Part shown: in pieces, positions 1-13,080 of the stretch | How positions within the stretch are numbered: the first letter of the stretch is position 1 | Layout of the letters: each line of letters starts with the position of its first letter | NCBI RefSeq assembly: GCF_003254395.2 | Contig: NC_037645.1 | Coordinates: forward strand, 11,965,229 to 12,029,228 | Reading direction: 5' to 3' | Source: Apis mellifera | Lineage: Eukaryota; Arthropoda; Insecta; Hymenoptera; Apidae | DNA: 64,000 bases | Notes under the pieces: model-generated | What the model was told of the DNA's origin: nothing | What the model saw: the letters and a program-made list of their open reading frames with translations, nothing else | Databases searched by the model: none | Translations under genes and position numbers: made by a program

Positions 1-318
1 GCCAATAACCGAGCACAGTGTATACCGTGAAGAGAGGCATGGAAATTAGACCGATCGCGAAATCAGCAACTGCTAGGCTGAACAAGAAATAATTAGAGAT
101 CGTTTGTAACTGTTTGTCGATCTTAAACGAGATCATCACCATTATGTTACCGACAACGGTGGTCAGACTAAGGAAAAGGGCTATGATTACGATTAACACG
201 CGTTCCCATATTCTGTACGAGTGTAATTCTCCGCCGCAATCGAGACCATTGCTCACGTTGTAACTCTCGTTTCCGAAATTGTCCGAAGTCACATTCATGT
301 CTGAAGAGTTCGCTATTG
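1..318 (-). CDS. mAChR-A: muscarinic acetylcholine receptor A-type, N-terminal exon (partial, runs off the left edge)
   Basis: This is the start of a class A GPCR that would couple extracellular acetylcholine to G-protein signalling at the plasma membrane. The ATG is at 296-298 and 99 codons remain open to the window edge. An extracellular N-terminus of about 35 residues carries N-glycosylation sequons (NVT, NES, NVS) and is followed by TM1 (about residues 35-58, ending in the GN-containing VVGNIMVMISF). A short basic loop (KIDKQLQTISN) precedes TM2, whose SLAVADFAIG has the class A Asp. The loop and TM2 are close to the insect A-type muscarinic receptor as I remember it, and less like amine receptors. 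A clear acceptor (TTTTTCAG, AG at 320-319) lies 21 nt upstream of the ATG, so 299-318 is 5' UTR or, with the exon at 1889-2032, extra N-terminal coding. Family assignment is firm; A-type rather than B-type is recognition from memory. Confidence 0.9.
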
Positions 319-984
319 CTGAAAAATATTTTGTGCGTACTTTCTTAATAATAATAAATAAATTAATCTTCTCCTTCTTTCTTTTCTCTTTCTCTTTCTT
401 TTTTACTTATTTACGTACGTGTCTTTTGTCTATTTTGTCTAATCTTAAATACAAATTTGTCTCAATTTTCAGCTTTCGCTCATTTCTATCTCAAATACGT
501 ATTATCTCTATTCTCGTACGTTTCAAATTTTTTTTTCTTCGATTTTTAAAATTACTCTTCTCTCTTTCTTCCAAACGTACAACGTTTCGTTTTATTCATA
601 GAAATCGTCTTCTTCTTTTTTTTTTTTTTTTCTTCTTTTCTATTTATTTAAATCCTTTGTTGTCCTACTTAAAACGATTTGTTTTACATATAAAATTTTC
701 TTATTTATCATTTAATTTATTATTTAGAATTCTTTTAAGGTATCCCTTTTTCGCGTTTTTTTAAACCGCCTCTCGGTTTAATCCATCTCTCTATTCAGCT
801 ACTCATCTTTTTGCGCTCATCCTTTTAAACGTATTTCACATTTATTTTCGTATAGAAGCAATACTACTTCCATATTTTTTATTTTCTCATTTGTTTTTCT
901 TTATTCACCGCTTTTGAGCTCTTTTTATGTTATTTTTAACAAAAAAAAAATATTTCTCCTTTTTCTATTTTCTTTCTTTTTACT

Positions 985-1056
985 TTCTCTCTCTCTCTCT
1001 CTCTCTCCCTCCCTCTCTCCCTCCTCTGTCTTTCTTCCTTCCTCTCTCCCTCCCCA

Positions 1057-1087
<31 letters not shown>

Positions 1088-1115
1088 CCCCCTCCCTCTC
1101 TCACTCTGTCTTTCC
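985..1115. repeat. CT/CCCT-rich polypyrimidine microsatellite
   Basis: An interrupted (CT)n tract with CCCT and CCTT variants runs for about 130 bp. It generates apparent open frames of Ser/Leu/Pro repeats in several frames, none of them credible as protein. Confidence 0.9.
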
Positions 1116-1888
1116 CTCCACCTGTTATCGTTTCTTTTCCGTGTGTATATGGAAATATTTCTCTGCTTGTATACGGTTTACATGTCACGTGTCCGGCCAG
1201 AACATTTTTCTACGAAATCCGTTCTCTCTGCAGGTCCTTCCTCGCACTTTTCGCATGCAAGCTAGCGAATGAAACACGCGCGTACACACGCACGTACGCA
1301 TGTAAAACGACGGTTGAAAAAAACGGCTCCTCTGGACGCTTATTTCCAGTCTTTAAGGAACAGAGGGATGCGTCAACTGCATACCCTTTTCACTGATCTC
1401 GTTGATGGCGCGTGGTCTGTAAGTAGAAATTGATGATATCTCACTTTTTTATATAACCTTTTTTTTTTTTTTTTTTTTTCAGAAAGTTGGTGCAAATCTG
1501 TGAATATAACAAAACATGTATGTGTGCAGTGGATCGGTAAAAAAAAAAAAAAATATTCAAAGTGAAGTATTGAAATGTTAAACGATATAAAAGATATACT
1601 TAAAATCTTGATCTGAAGAATGATCTTGCATGAAAAATAAAAACATATTTTATTTTAGCGTGATTCAAGGTAAATATATTTGTTAAGCAATAAATTTTTA
1701 AGTAATTTTTTTTTTCTCTCTTAATTTTTCCTAAAATTGTTGCCTTCCTTCTGTTGCAAGATCCTCAATTATAAGTTATAAGTTATTCAAAATAAATTTT
1801 TAAGTTGAAATTATTTATTTATTTACGTTGTTATCCAAGTAGCATTTTTGGATAACGTAAATTAAATTAAGAAATTGATATTCATTAC

Positions 1889-2032
1889 CGGCCATATGAT
1901 CCATACCAGTATCCAGGCTGCCGTTGCCATCATCGATGCTAATATGCTCTGGGATGATCAAGCAAGCATACTCAAGCACGCCGCAATGTGTAGCCAAACA
2001 GAGAGAAATCATTTTGAGTACTTACGATGATT
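1889..2032 (-). CDS. possible upstream coding exon of the muscarinic receptor
   Basis: On the minus strand this is bounded by an acceptor (ATTTTTACAG, exon starting at 2032) and a donor (GCCG|GTAATG, exon ending at 1889). An ATG at 2010-2012 opens 41 codons plus one base. Joined to the receptor exon at 318, the frame continues without a stop into the receptor ATG and adds an NSS sequon just before it. An inner ATG (MDHMA...) would give a shorter extension. The same stretch holds a strong competing donor (ATC|GTAAGT, G at 2025), so it could instead be a UTR exon or chance. Phase agreement has a one-in-three chance probability, so the call is tentative. Confidence 0.3.
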
Positions 2033-3150
2033 CTGTAAAAATAATCGATTAAGATAAAAATCATAAGAAAGGTAAAATCACCACATCTATCTATATACAA
2101 TTGAATAATTTATGAGATATATTATAATGATATATAATTGTGCTAATAATTGTTCTACTATCGATGTGCAATTTATAAATCATTTTAAATAAAAATTTGC
2201 ACAGAAAAGAAATAATATCGATACTGAAAACTATGCTTTAAAAAAATATTTACTTCAAAATAAATCAATTTTTTAATAGATAAATCTTCCTTGATAAACG
2301 AACGTCTTCAATCGTTCTCGATTATTGCATCGATATTTAATATCTGAATACTTTTATGAATACAAAGAGACAACGTAGCTCATGCGATGATCTTCAAACG
2401 AATCGAAGCGATTGTTTATCCGTTTCCCGGCAATGATAAATTTCCACGATATTCGTACCTGTACAACACAGGTTTATTATTAAGTGGCATGGTTGCACGT
2501 CGATAGCTTTGCATTAGTTCTCTCCTTATTCAAGCTATAAATAATTTTCCAATATTGTTTCATCCTCGCACGCGTAAGCGCCCATAAGCCACATTGAGCG
2601 ATAGTTTTCTCTTCGTACACATTAAAAATATCATCTTGAGGAGGGAGGATCACAGCCTATGGGCTAATGGAAAACTGCTCTATAATAATATCTTTCGTGG
2701 CCTCGTTGCAACACACTTTTGCAGTACGAATGAATATTAAAGTGTGACGTTACTGGTCTTGTTATCAGCAATATTAATCACTATTTTTAAACAAAGTATT
2801 TGCCAATAAGGACAAGGTTACCTTGGTATAGATCAGAGAGGCGAATCTTAGAAATGGACAGTTGCATTATTTCTCCAATGGATGGGATGGATGAAATTAA
2901 CGTTCCTTTGACCTTACATTTCGTTGATGAATATCGAAATATATACAGCTAACATTCTTGCATGCCCCATTATGTCTCCAGTGGCGACTCTATGAGATTG
3001 GTTGATAATTTGCTTCTCGTGATATCACATGATTTTATTAAAAATTACATTTTTATTTATGTATCTATATATATCTATATCTATATATATATAAATACAT
3101 ATATTATATATATATATATATATTTAATTTCATTGTATTTATTTAACAAA

Positions 3151-3191
3151 GAAGAGGTTATATTGAAGAGGTTATATTGAAGAGGTTATTG
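3151..3191. repeat. 14-bp tandem repeat, three copies
   Basis: The unit GAAGAGGTTATATT occurs twice perfectly and a third time partially (GAAGAGGTTATTG), just after a (TA)-rich stretch. It is a small minisatellite in presumed intronic DNA. Confidence 0.85.
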
Positions 3192-6100
3192 TGGTTATGT
3201 CCTGTTTGATTTCTATTTATTCTGTTTGTTGAATTTGTGTTTCAGGCAAAATGATTAGAAATAAGATAAAGAATAATTCAAGAGAAAAAAATCAAAATCA
3301 TTTAAAAATTATAAACTATTCCATATATAAATAATTGCAAATAAAATTAACAATCCTTCTTAAATTTGTTTGGTGATTATAATAAGTTAGAATTCATATT
3401 TATAAAAATATAGCAAGTATGATTAAGTAAGTATTTTACAATATATCTTCTCATATATCTCTAAAATGTTTCTTATGAAATTCACAGTCTAATTTATTAC
3501 TTTTCATCTCAGTTTAATCTTTTGCATATATTTTTTTTGGAATATATTTTAGAATCTAATGAAACCAATTGAAAGGACAGCAGAAAGTGTCTGTTTTAAG
3601 TGTGATTCTAGAAAAAAAGAGCCGATCTTGGTGACGTTTTCCTTGAATACGATTCTACGAACCACTCTTTGGTACGTCTGTTGGCAGTGAGCCGAATGAG
3701 ACGCGCAACTGTCCCGAACAATTCAACTTCTGATCTTAACTTTGTAGAATTCACTCCATTAAATTGTAAGTCTAAGTAGTTACAAATGCAATTTAAAGAG
3801 ATAAGCGTTCAACCTGTTACTGTATCTTAGTATTTGGAAATTGGTGTGCAGAAATTTTAATTTGAAATTTTTCCTTTTCCATATCTCTCGTATTTCTCAC
3901 ACATTTTTATCGAAAATATTTTTATCGTAATTAAATTCCATTTAATTCCTCAATGTTATCTTTATCGATACCTTTCAACGTTTCGTTACGTTTTCTTTAC
4001 AGAAATTTTATTGCTCGGATGTGAAGTAATCGTGGAACGAGCCAAGTCGATCGATCCTTTTTTTGCACTATTTGCTGGAATTTTGTTGGGAAATTGAAAC
4101 ACGTGTTTGTATTTTTCTTTTATTATTTTTTTTAATTTCAAAATTGAATTTAAAAGATACAGATGTTCAAAAAAATATTAATTTCGAAATGACCAATCGT
4201 AGGTAAAGTAGATATATGTATATTCTCTGCAACAGTCTAATTTAATTTTTCAAATTGTTTTAATAAAATTTGCTTTTTCACACAATTCCCGCGTAAGCTT
4301 ATCAGTTCAGTCAGGTAACTATATTAATTTCTTAGGTAGTCTAATTAGCTGTTCAGATAACTTTATTAAGTACTCATACAGCTACCATAAATTTATTAAC
4401 CATGTACTTTAGATAGAGCTCCCTGTTCCAATAGTTCGATGTATCGGCACGAATACTCATATTGGATTGCACTCATATTCGCAAGATTTTTCTATCATTT
4501 TTTAATAATACGTTATACATTGTACGATATTAGAGATCCCGTAAGTAGATAAATGGCAGTTTATCGATAATTCTTTCAATTTTATTTAAATAAAACGCGA
4601 TTTAACTCAATCATATCGATTCCTATTTTGAATGACAGCTGACTGCGTTACGTTGTTAACGATGTATAATGCCTCGACAAGATTGTCCATTGTTTCTTCG
4701 AAACAATGCCGATCGTACAATCTACTGGAAATCCGTCAAAACTTCTGCATTCATGCAATATTACACGAACACGATAATATTTATATTTAAAAGCGCACAA
4801 ATAACGTTTCACAAAAAAAATAAAGGAAATTCTCGCGCTGAATCTTAACCAATGTCATGGATCTACATTAAAATGTAAAATGAATGCGTTATAATTAAAG
4901 TCTTATTGTATACAAGTTCCTAACCTATAAACATAAAGTACGAAGATACGAGAGCGGAGAAGAAAAGGGAGAAAGGAAAGAAGAAAAATTTGTTTTCCGC
5001 ATCTAAAAAAGGCGAATAATGAAAAATATCTCCAGTATTATCCTACTTACTTTTCGCTGATGCGTGCTCCCCGGTGCTCATTGTTGCTTAACGACAACAT
5101 GTCACATTTCTCATTACACCGCGGTTAATAAAAGTCCCATCACCAGTCACCGGCATCTTGGCCCTCGTGAACATGATGACGGGCAGAGAATTCTATTTTT
5201 CATCGATCGAATCTTGTACGAAGTTGCATTCTTCCTCGAAGGATATCACACGGGATATATCACAGTCGATGGTACATTTCAGCCGGTGTGTTGTGGACCG
5301 ATTACTGCACATAAAAGAATCACTTGTAAATAAATGGTTAAAACTATGCCGGTGCTATGAAACAGAGATTGCTATTACAACATCACAAGAACATTCAAAG
5401 TTACTCAAATTTTGTTTCAATCATGTTTGCATTATCGTCGTGACGAAGAAATGATCCAACCATCTATAACCATCTATAACCAAATGGATAAAACGTGTAA
5501 ATACATATTTTCTTAATTAATATATAATAAATATTGTTTGGTATCTTAAATTGCCAAACATGATCATTTCCATGCGCAAACAATCTCGTTATATAGTGTT
5601 ATTATGATAATAATGATTAAGTAGTAACGATCCCTATGTAACATTAGTGAGGTTAACAATCTATTTGCTGATTTGTCGTGGTTATCAGCCTGCGTACAAG
5701 TTGCCAACCGTGTATGGCGAAAACTTTGAATTCTAATTAGGACTCACAAGTCCCGGAGTTTCTTGGTACTGTTTCAATAGTAATTGATGTATTACCGAGC
5801 CACAAAAGCTACAAAAGGAGATTGGCGAGCCAGTTTGCCAAATTGCAACCGTGTATTCGTTATAACGAATTTCTCTTAATATATATTTGCACATAAGATA
5901 AATGATCAAATTGAACAATTTCCATATTTTGTTTTCTTTCGTTATCTCAAATTATATGTTTACATATAACTTTGTATAAAATTCACTATGTTATGTTTAA
6001 AAAAAAACAAAATAGAAATGATTTTGAAATTTGTAAAAGAAAAACTTTAAACCAAAAAAGATTATTGACATGTTATTATCATTATTGTCACCGCTCTTTC

Positions 6101-9100
6101 TATAGAACAATATTTTTGTAAACAACTGTTATTTCATATTTCTAAAAATAACAGAGATATTTATGTGACCCCATTTAATTACTACTTTTCACATACAAGG
6201 TATTTATCTCAAACATTGTAATATTTTCGTTATTCTTTTAACATTGTCATTTGATTCATGATGATAAATACCGTGATTCAAGATCTTCTTGCATAAAATC
6301 ATTTTTCTTCAATTTTTTAAAGCTCAATGATTCTATTATTGTAACAATATTTTTATTATCGTATTATTTTATCAGACAATTAAATAATCATATTTGATGT
6401 TATTAAAAATTCAGACATATAATGGTATATTTTTTTTTATATTTTTATTATTTTATTAGAATTTATACGAAAACGAATATTTTATGTCGTCATAAAATAT
6501 TTTTCATACAATAATTCTTTTTTAGAGCTTTACGTAATTATTTTTTTTTAAAAATTAAAAAATCATTAGATCGATTTCTGCCTAATTCCATTCGAAAATA
6601 TATCCAGTTAAATTTCAATCTTTGCCGCTCATTACAATTCGAAATTATCCTTTCCAAGTTCTTACATCGGTATAAACTATCGTAAGAAAGAACATCAACC
6701 GTTCTGCGAGTGTTCTTTATTCTATGTAATTAAATCGACATTAACATCATTAAACTAGCGCTGGAGGCGTAGTACGTAGTGCGTATAAGAGTACCAATTA
6801 AGCACGTACATTTTGACACTTGTTATGAAATGTACGAGCAAAAAACAAGATATTAGTACCAAAAATTAAATACATATCGCTATAGTCGTTTTTTATAATT
6901 CGCTCGTAATTCCATGTATCAAGTTAAACATTCACTCGTAATTTATTTTAAAAAAATCCTCTTTCAAGTATATTCTTTATATATTCTTTCCATTTGACGT
7001 ATTCTTCTATAGATATGATCTATCTTTTTTAACGCTGTCATTATTTTTCTCGAAGTAACTTAACCTAACCTAACTATCTAATCTAAATTAATTGGATTGT
7101 AATTTAACTTAAATTTAAATTAAACAGATACTTTTTGATTTTATGATGCATAATTTATTTTATTATTATTATTTATGAGGAGTAACAATAAAATTTGCAA
7201 ATATATCGTGCTAAAAATATTAAAAAAATACTACAAACTTTATTAGTGAATGCTATTGTGATCATTTTTAAAATAGTTTCATAGAATTTTTTTTATTATT
7301 TTTGATGTTATTACTGCTATCAAAATATCTTCTTTTCAATATTTCTTTTATCTTTAAAAACAAGAAAATATTACATATATAGAAAAAGAACTTTTCAACT
7401 TTTCATAGTTATTCTATATTAACTAAAAGATAAAAGATATTTTGATGCCATTAATCATCAGTATGAGTAATGAAAGTTGTGACTCCTATTTCTTATAAAA
7501 AACAGTTTTCCAAAATTGACATGAAAATAGCATTGATTTATAGATTCGTACTTCGAAAATGATCACAACGATATTCGACAAGAAGATATTAATTTTGACA
7601 CTAATTCCATTATTTACTTTAAAGAAACACGCAATTTTTCAGATATTTACATACTATAAGAGAAAATTATATTTTCATAGCCGACTTGAAACTGTTCAGA
7701 ACTCTACACTTTTCTTACTTTTAGTCATAGAACAAGTTAGTAAAGTTTAACCTGCAAAACACTTTGTATAGAGGTATTGGTTAAACAGTTCGGTATAATA
7801 TGATAATGGAGAGAAAATAGGAAAAGTACTATAAAGATTAACGTAGACAGCATCGAACGTATACAGTAAATACTCTGTGATTCTAGCACATTCTTACTGA
7901 TCACGTGACAATGAAATGTTAGATATATTTCTATCTCTACGTTTTGAATTATATCGAGGAATAAATGTATCCACTTTTGATGCATAAAAATTTTTATTAT
8001 ACAATACAGTACAATATAACAACAAGGTAATTAAAAATCACTTCGATAAAATGATATAATAAAATAACTGTGAAAATTTCACGATTTGATTGAAACATAA
8101 GTATAATTTAAATCTCGATTTTTAGATATTTTCAGATAAGAAATAAATAAAATATTATATTTACAGAGTACTCTTGTAAGAAATATGCTATATATATGTA
8201 ATATTAAAAAACGTTTGAACATTGGCTATTTCTGTTAAACGATGTTTTACTTGGAAAAGAATGGAAATTGCGTGACGCTCAATTTTTTTAATCGATGAAG
8301 CAAAAGATTAATCCTTTCCTAATCCACTCGTATTATACGACTATCGTATGTGTAATACATCGAATTTTATCCATTTGTTTACTGAACATTTTTAAATGAC
8401 CCATGATTAATATACATGCCTCGTTCAATGTCTATTTAAACAAAAATTAAATAATTATACGATGAAGCTATTTCAATTCGAGGAACACGATTTAATCTTT
8501 TAATCTTGATTGGAAATTTTTAAACTTGAATCACAGTTACAATTAATAACCGCATTTTTTTTTCTCGAAGAATTTTACAATGTTTGAAAAAAGCTTGCGA
8601 GTATTTCAACGAATATTGAATTAATTAACTGGTACTACAGAAGTGTTGAAGTCTTTTTATTTTGTCTGTTTAGCAGTGAAAAAATATTCGAGGTGAATTA
8701 ATTATTGCAGAGCAATAGTTAAAATTCGAATGTAATAAAATATTATATTACATGAAGTAACAATTAAACAGATGAGTTATTTTTCTTATTTAATGTGGAA
8801 AAATGATAATAGTGGATGGAAAATATAATAATTAAAATGAATAATTAGAAAAATAATATTTGACATATCTGAAAATGTCGTCTTTTCCATTTCGTTGAAG
8901 ACTAAAAGGACAAATACTAAATCTAGAACTCAGGAAACTTCAAGAAACTCGTAGTTTGAATTACGGATTCTTTAAACACTTGAATAATTCTTTTTTTTTT
9001 TTTTTTCTTTTAGATTTCAATTATCAAAGTTTTATGATATCTTAGCTGGGATAATAACGGTCTTCATTACGAATTATTACTTTTAGTTTTATGTTCATTT

Positions 9101-12099
9101 GTTCTCAATCTTATCATCAATCTTCTCCAGTAAAAAAGAGAATTATATATGGAAAAATCTTTTATAATGGTTTTTATGTAATCATTCTATACATTTTATA
9201 ATATTTCAGATTTTAATGAAAAAATTTCAACTATATATATATATATATAAAATCATATGAATTTTTTTACAGCCTGATACATAATTGATAAAGATTTTAT
9301 TTCTTATCTTATCCTATCATTATGAACAATTAATGTATATATTCTGTAATAGTTAAATTATTGTATTTCTCTAAAAATTTGGAAAAATCATAAACCAACA
9401 AATGATCATGAAGAGAGATCTAAATATTAATTTTCAATTAACATTTTGTATATACGTTTTTTAAAATTACATTTTGTATCATAAAACCAATAACCACTAC
9501 ATTTTGTATCAATAAACCAAATCTAACACTTTCATATATAGAAATTTATATATAATTATTATATGTAAAAGTATCATAGAATCATGCAAAGTAATTATTT
9601 AATTGCACAAAGAGAAAACTGTGTTTAAAAAATATAACAAGATAAAAATTAAGAGTAAGAAAAATAAAAGAAGCAAATTCATAGGAATTTTAGGAATTAA
9701 AAATATTAATCTCTTCTAAACGATATTATTATGTTGTTGATATATTTAAAATGCAAGTAAACACAAGGTACATTAATAGTATTTTTTTATTGTATTGATG
9801 TATTTTTAGTCAAAAAATTTTCAACTAGTACACGTATAATTCAAGTTTCCTGCAGTTTGCAGTAGTTTGTATTTATGTGAATAATTTTAACATAAATTAC
9901 TATTCAAAAGTTTGGAATCACATCTGTTATTTATGTTTTATAAAAGAAAACAAAATAATATAGTTTTCTATTTTTGTCTTTGTTAAATTTATTACAGATT
10001 TCTTTTACTATATTACTATTCTTTTTTATTTATAAATAAGTGATATCAAACTTTTGACTGTATATATGATGTATTTATATTTATATTTTTTATTAATCAA
10101 CGATTTTTGATATCTTTGATATTTGTTCAAAATTTATTTGCGAAAAAATATAAATTTATTTAAAAATATTTGGAATAATTAATGTTTAAATAAATATTTG
10201 AATAAACAATATTGATTATATAAAATTATATTTAACAATGTGAAGGCGTGTAAAAATATTAATTATAAAAATTTATGTGATTATATGATATATAAATATA
10301 TGATAAAAATAAAAATAAAGTAAAAAATAAATAGATAATTGGTTTTATTGAAAACAAATTAATTAAGTGACATTAAAAATAATTCTATTTTTATTATAAC
10401 AATATACACGATTAATAAATATCATTGCATTAAAGTATAAATGTTAAAAAATAAATTAATTACTTGTAAAAATTTATAATTTATATTACGAAAAAAGTAA
10501 TTACATAAAAGTTTATAAATACACAAGATATTAATTCATAAATATATAAAATATTTTTAATATAAATTAAATTCATAAGTTTGTAATAATTGTATTCGCT
10601 GGAAATATTGATGATTATATTCATTAATGAATGTAATAATAAATTTCCATAAATAAAATAAATTTAAAAAACGTGTCGATATATATATAAAAACTTGATT
10701 TAAAGCGTACACCTGTGATGGATGGAAGCAATAGATCTAGAAAACAATATAAGAATAATAAAAAAAAAGACAGTAAAAAGGGAATATTAATATGTGCGTT
10801 ACAAAAAAATCTTTTAATATCTTTAAAAAGAAATAGAAAATAATATGAATAAAGTTTATAATAAAAATGACATGGTAAATACATAAATTGCATATTATTC
10901 GATATAGATATATAATATATATATTTTATTTAAAAAAAATTGATACGATACTTGAAAATACACAACTTATAAATATATGTAAAGTTGGATATTAATTGAA
11001 GTATATAATAAAATATGTAATAAAAATATGTCAGTTGAATCAACGAATAGATATAATTTATTTATTAATATAAATTTTAAGAAAGTAATATCATTGTAAT
11101 TGAAAAGTTGAACAAGAAGATAATTTAAGAAAAATATTATGAAATATTATTAAGAATAATACCAATAGAGAGAGTGGCGCCATCAACGATACTAATGGCG
11201 ATGAAAATATCAACAACAAAAATATTAACCCCTAATGATTACTATGTCAAACTTAATAAAAACAGTAGTGTAGCTAATATTAAAATAAATAAAAAGGCTT
11301 AAATATTTTAACCCTACATTTACCATTCAACGAATTACACCATAAACTATATAAATATTAATAACACCATCAAAATATAGTCATTACAACAATTTGTCGA
11401 ACACTTTTTACCTTCTTTAGCGTGTTCACACATAACAGTTAGCCACTTGGACAAAATTCATTAACTTCTTAATTATAGAATACACCTTTGATTTTGTTCT
11501 TTTTTTCTGTTCATCATGTTACGTTTTATTTAATATTTAAAAGTTTTTTATCAATTAATTAACGGAACAAAAAGTATTAAAATGTAGAATAATCACTGGT
11601 TTCGATGTTAGAATTTTGATGAAGAACCGTTAGGCGTGGTAAGAAGCCCGATGACACAGGTTGGAAAAAAACATAACTTAATTTGAGTGGCGAAAATAAA
11701 AAAGAGGAATTGACGAATTTTTAATTGTATCTTGAAGAGTTAGAACATATCAAAAACAATTTGTTACAAAATGAAATTGAATTTGACAAGAAATAAAAAA
11801 AACGGTGAAATATAAAAAAAATTTAATATCTCGATCGATAAAAACTGAACGAATTGTTTATCGACTGAGAACGACTACTTTTTAAGAAAAACATCGCAAC
11901 GAAAGCTCGAGCAATCGTGCAATATTTATAAAAATCAAAAGAAGGAACAATTATGAATATATTGAGAATTCGTCAATATAGGTTACATCGTGTCAACCAA
12001 ATGGAAAACACCGAAAAAAAATTTCACTGACACAATAAACTCGAGGGCGAGACCGAAAATTCACAAAACGATTGCGTTTCCTTACGTCGAATTCACACA

Positions 12100-12579
12100 T
12101 AATTTAAATCACTGATATCCAGCATCGGTGTAGAAAGGCGGGACGATCTATACGAGAAATCTCGCGTGCATCGATACACAAAACTATATTTCGGACTGAT
12201 TATCGAGAGCACCAAAGGATCCGATGATATTTAGCAAGTACCACCACCCTTTTTTTTCCACCGATCATCAACGGCACATTCTCTTCGTTATTTTGATTCA
12301 CTCGAGCCCGAACCTAAACCCGAGGGAGATAGACAACACAACAAGCAGGCACACAGATCAAGAGAGGACAGACCGCGTGTATGTTATATAATGTACCCGC
12401 GTACGTGTAGATGCGTGAGAAAGAGTAAGTGAGCGAATAAGTGAGAAAGAGAGAGATAGAGAAAGAGAGCGAGAGAGAGCGCGCAAAAGAGAGAGAGAAA
12501 GCCAGAGCAAGAGAGAAAGATAGAGAGTGGGGAGGAAAAAGAGAGAAAGAGACAGAATGAGCAACCAAGTGGGGGTAAT

Positions 12580-12625
<46 letters not shown>

Positions 12626-13080
12626 AGTGAGGCGGAGAGAGAAAGAGAGAGAGAGAACTAGAAAGAGAGAGAGAGAGGAGTAGAGTGAGGGAGAGAGGAG
12701 GACGCAAAGACGACGATGATTGCACGAGGGATGCGTCCGCGACGGAAGTACGAGGCACACTAAGGGCGTGGGCAATCGGAGCAAGGTCGGTATGGAGTTC
12801 TGAGGGGAGGACCCACATTGATTTTGATTTTCGAAGCGCGCGCATGAGTCTCCGTGTTCAGCTTTGCCCATTCATACGTATGGGACATTGGTCCTTAGTA
12901 AGTAGTATTCACTCGATCGTTCCACATTCGACATCTACCTTTTCTTTTCCTTCTTCTTTCCTTTTTACCAACAGATTTTCTTTTGACCGATTAACGAACA
13001 CATGCTGCGCACTTAATCTCTGTCACGTGAAATCAATTTTTGATTCGTTACGGGCTCAAATCCTAGCTTTGATACATCTG
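12100..13080. promoter_or_regulatory. GC- and CpG-richer island, candidate promoter/5' exon region
   Basis: GC and CpG rise sharply here inside a very AT-rich setting, with a long interrupted (GA)n tract at about 12420-12690. No protein family is recognisable in either strand. The position, about 12 kb upstream of the muscarinic receptor exon and on the correct side of it, suits the transcription start and non-coding first exon of that gene, but no splice link can be shown. Confidence 0.35.
12584..12622. repeat. (GA)n microsatellite
   Basis: This is an uninterrupted GA dinucleotide run of about 39 bp, the core of a longer degenerate GA-rich tract spanning roughly 12420-12690. Confidence 0.9.

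Larger units (their letters stand above)
319..12099. other. AT-rich non-coding region upstream of the muscarinic receptor exon
   Basis: Apart from the candidate exon at 1889-2032, I find no supported coding sequence. The stretch is probably the 5' introns of the receptor gene. Patches of higher GC and CpG stand out at about 2380-2760, 4640-5330 and 5640-5870 and may be regulatory or UTR sequence. Simple repeats include a CT-rich tract at about 985-1115 and three copies of a 14-bp unit (GAAGAGGTTATATT) from 3151. The short open frames here match no family and are biased by low-complexity sequence. Confidence 0.6.

Noticed and set aside
279..764. Plus-strand open frame of about 160 codons opposite the receptor exon
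   Set aside because: Phe/Leu/Ser-rich translation of polypyrimidine DNA antisense to the receptor exon; no family resemblance.
914..1396. Plus-strand open frame with Ser/Pro/Leu repeats
   Set aside because: Generated by the CT-rich microsatellite; overlapping frames on both strands look the same.
5064..5454. Overlapping plus-strand frames of about 90-100 codons
   Set aside because: Two frames open over the same GC-richer patch, no family match and no clear splice context; better explained as non-coding regulatory sequence.
6681..6715. Short hairpin AAGAACA ... TGTTCTT as a miRNA candidate
   Set aside because: Only a 7-bp stem; far too short for a miRNA precursor.
7058..7082. Telomere-like CCTAACCTAAC
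   Set aside because: Only two units of the insect CCTAA repeat; too short to indicate an interstitial telomere.
12314..12871. Minus-strand open frame of about 185 codons
   Set aside because: Mostly Ser/Leu repeats from a GA-rich tract, no domain, and overlapping equally good frames on the other strand.
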